DNA from: JBDHTO01 sp039808665
GTDB lineage: Bacteria > Pseudomonadota > Alphaproteobacteria > Paracaedibacterales > JAKBAR01
Assembly: GCA_039808665.1 (NCBI GenBank)
Contig: JBDHTO010000069.1
Location: 1 to 6,558 of the forward strand
Direction: 5' to 3'
Length of the DNA: 6,558 bases
The position numbers and the translations under genes are program-made. The notes below the pieces were generated by a model that was given only the letters and a program-made list of their open reading frames with translations, was not told the origin of the DNA and made no database searches. This document shows positions 5,213 through 6,558 of the stretch, in pieces; the first letter of the stretch is position 1, and each line of letters starts with the position of its first letter.

Positions 5213-6518
5213 CTTTTTCTTTTTTCTTATTCCGCTGATCAGTCAAAGCACGTGTTTGGCGATCATAAAACCGGTGAAGAAGATTTTTATACTTCTTGCG
5301 CAAATTATGGACCTGCCCCCCATAAAGCCAGTATAAAACCCCCATAAGAGTGAGGTTATTGGTATCCGCAAGGGTTTTGAGGCGCCGTGCCGCGCTGAGC
5401 CAAATCGGGCTAACAGAGAGAGATAATACGGTGAGGGAGATGAGAAGTTTCTCTCCAAAATCATTGATAATCTTGGCTTCTGCGCCAATGGTTGTGAGCA
5501 AGAATGCAAATTCCCCAAGCTGAGCCAGGACAACGCCCAAGAGAAAGGATTGAGACCAAGGCAACTTAAGCATGTGAAAAATACCAATATTTAATGCTGT
5601 TTTTCCAACCGTGATCAAAAGGAGAAGGGCAAGAACGATCCCGAGATGCTCCCAAATAAAGCGCAGGTCAAGCAAAAGTCCGATGGAGAGGAAAAAGGCC
5701 ATAAGAAGCGTGCTTTGAATGGGTTTTGTGGAATTGATCATCACGGTGCGTTCGTGGGTGTTTCCAAGGACAAGGCCAGCGAGGAAAGCTCCATATGCCG
5801 CGGAAAGGCCGATATAACCGGAAATCGCCGCTGCGGCAAAGCAAAAGGTCAGGCTTGCGAGGGGGATGAGTTCCTTTTCTCCTGCAATCATTTGTGTGAG
5901 GGGGAGGCGTACCTTTTGCTTCCTTGAAAGGTAGATAATCAACACAGACAAAAGCCCAATGGAAACAAGGAGTTTGATAATGAGTGCCGCATCAAACCAG
6001 CTATTATCAAAATTCCTGAGGATAAGGATCATAGGGACGATGGCAAGATCTTCGGCAATCAAAATACCGATGGTAATTTGCCCGACGTCTGTTTTTTCTT
6101 CCTCGATATTTTCGAGCATTTTGACAACAACCGCCGTGGAGGACATGGAAATCACAAACCCAAGAAGGGCGGAAAGCCCTGCGGACCAACCCAAAAATCC
6201 AGAAAAAATAAAAGCGATAATCAAACTAATGGCGATTTGTGCCACAACCGCAATGGTAGAAATGACCCAGTATTTTTTAAATGTTTGAAGGCTAAGCTCC
6301 ATACCAATGACAAAAAGGAGGAGGAGCACACCCAGCTCAGCCAAAGTACTGACCTGATCCCGGGACTGGATAATCCCAAGGATCGACGGACCCATAATGA
6401 TGCCCGCGAGAATATAACCAAGGATAGGGGGTTTTTTAAAGCGCGCAAATCCCAGGCCGCACAAAAGTGCAACCATGACCACAAGAGCAATCTCTGTGAG
6501 GTTGATTTCTGAATGCAT
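5196..6518 (-). CDS. Kef-type (CPA2) cation:proton antiporter, membrane domain only
   Basis: The 440-residue protein is an integral membrane transporter of the monovalent cation:proton antiporter-2 family (Na_H_Exchanger fold), with about 11-12 hydrophobic segments between residues 8 and 375. Recognisable family stretches include KPPILGYILAGIIMGPSILG (29-48), MSSTAVVVKMLE (125-136), the acidic pair Glu156-Asp157 in ILIAEDLAIVPM expected at the ion site, GAFLAGLVLGNT (243-254) and FFLSIGLLLDL (275-285). It ends in a basic cytosolic tail of about 60 residues instead of the TrkA-N (RCK) nucleotide-binding domain found in KefB, KefC and YbaL, so it should lack their glutathione/NAD-type gating. 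Whether it moves K+ or Na+ cannot be read from sequence. The ATG at 6518 is chosen over the adjacent in-frame GTG at 6521 because GGGGA (6525-6529) lies 6 bases before it. rnhB overlaps its 3' end by 17 bases. Confidence 0.92.
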   Translation of the reverse strand: MHSEINLTEIALVVMVALLCGLGFARFKKPPILGYILAGIIMGPSILGIIQSRDQVSTLAELGVLLLLFVIGMELSLQTFKKYWVISTIAVVAQIAISLIIAFIFSGFLGWSAGLSALLGFVISMSSTAVVVKMLENIEEEKTDVGQITIGILIAEDLAIVPMILILRNFDNSWFDAALIIKLLVSIGLLSVLIIYLSRKQKVRLPLTQMIAGEKELIPLASLTFCFAAAAISGYIGLSAAYGAFLAGLVLGNTHERTVMINSTKPIQSTLLMAFFLSIGLLLDLRFIWEHLGIVLALLLLITVGKTALNIGIFHMLKLPWSQSFLLGVVLAQLGEFAFLLTTIGAEAKIINDFGEKLLISLTVLSLSVSPIWLSAARRLKTLADTNNLTLMGVLYWLYGGQVHNLRKKYKNLLHRFYDRQTRALTDQRNKKKEKDEPKL

Positions 6519-6524
6519 CACGAA

Positions 6525-6529
6525 TCCCC
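6525..6529 (-). promoter_or_regulatory. Ribosome binding site of the antiporter gene
   Basis: The minus strand reads GGGGA, 6 bases before the ATG at 6518 but only 3 before the GTG at 6521, which favours the ATG. The remaining bases to the window edge show no promoter I can assign. Confidence 0.6.
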
Positions 6530-6558
6530 AAAGCTAACCAGATCATTCTAGGGCATCG

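Noticed and set aside
6078..6512. Long plus-strand open frames opposite the antiporter gene (also 5646-5927 and 5959-6288)
   Set aside because: They are antisense to a clear membrane transporter, have low-complexity or odd composition, and no motif.
1..6558. Search for tRNA/rRNA genes, CRISPR repeats, insertion-sequence ends and phage attachment sites
   Set aside because: No repeat array, transposase motif or RNA-gene signature was recognised on either strand by reading.

Overview
The window holds seven protein-coding genes on both strands, moderately AT-rich, with no RNA gene, insertion sequence or CRISPR array that I can see. Protein style (an alphaproteobacterial-looking RNase HII, a FixL-type PAS sensor, a class I methyltransferase carrying a Sec signal peptide) suggests an alphaproteobacterium, possibly one of the host-associated AT-rich lineages (Holosporales/Paracaedibacter-like). 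That placement is a guess from general appearance, not from a search.

Layout. (1) Bases 1-1196, minus strand: 3'-truncated gene for a class I SAM-dependent methyltransferase with an N-terminal signal peptide. (2) 1197-1365: divergent intergenic region. (3) 1366-2896, plus strand: a soluble PAS histidine kinase overlapping a single-domain, Rcp1-like response regulator by 14 bases. (4) 2903-4450, minus strand, convergent to the previous pair after only 6 bases: a single-domain response regulator followed 3 bases later by a receiver-histidine kinase fusion with the receiver at the N-terminus. (5) 4451-4588: short gap with several dyads, probably the 3' end of one transcript and the promoter of the next. 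(6) 4589-6518, minus strand: a Kef/CPA2-type cation:proton antiporter whose 3' end overlaps rnhB (RNase HII) by 17 bases.

The centre of interest is the four-gene signalling block at 1366-4450: two cytosolic kinases and two stand-alone receivers (three receiver domains in all), with no transmembrane segment and no DNA-binding or enzymatic output domain. The first kinase has the residues that hold heme in FixL at the equivalent positions (His65, Arg85), so oxygen or another diatomic gas is a reasonable candidate signal. The second kinase is itself controlled by a receiver. The likely reading is a phosphorelay or cross-regulated pair of modules whose final output lies elsewhere in the genome. 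The flanking methyltransferase and the antiporter/RNase HII pair look unrelated in function to this block.
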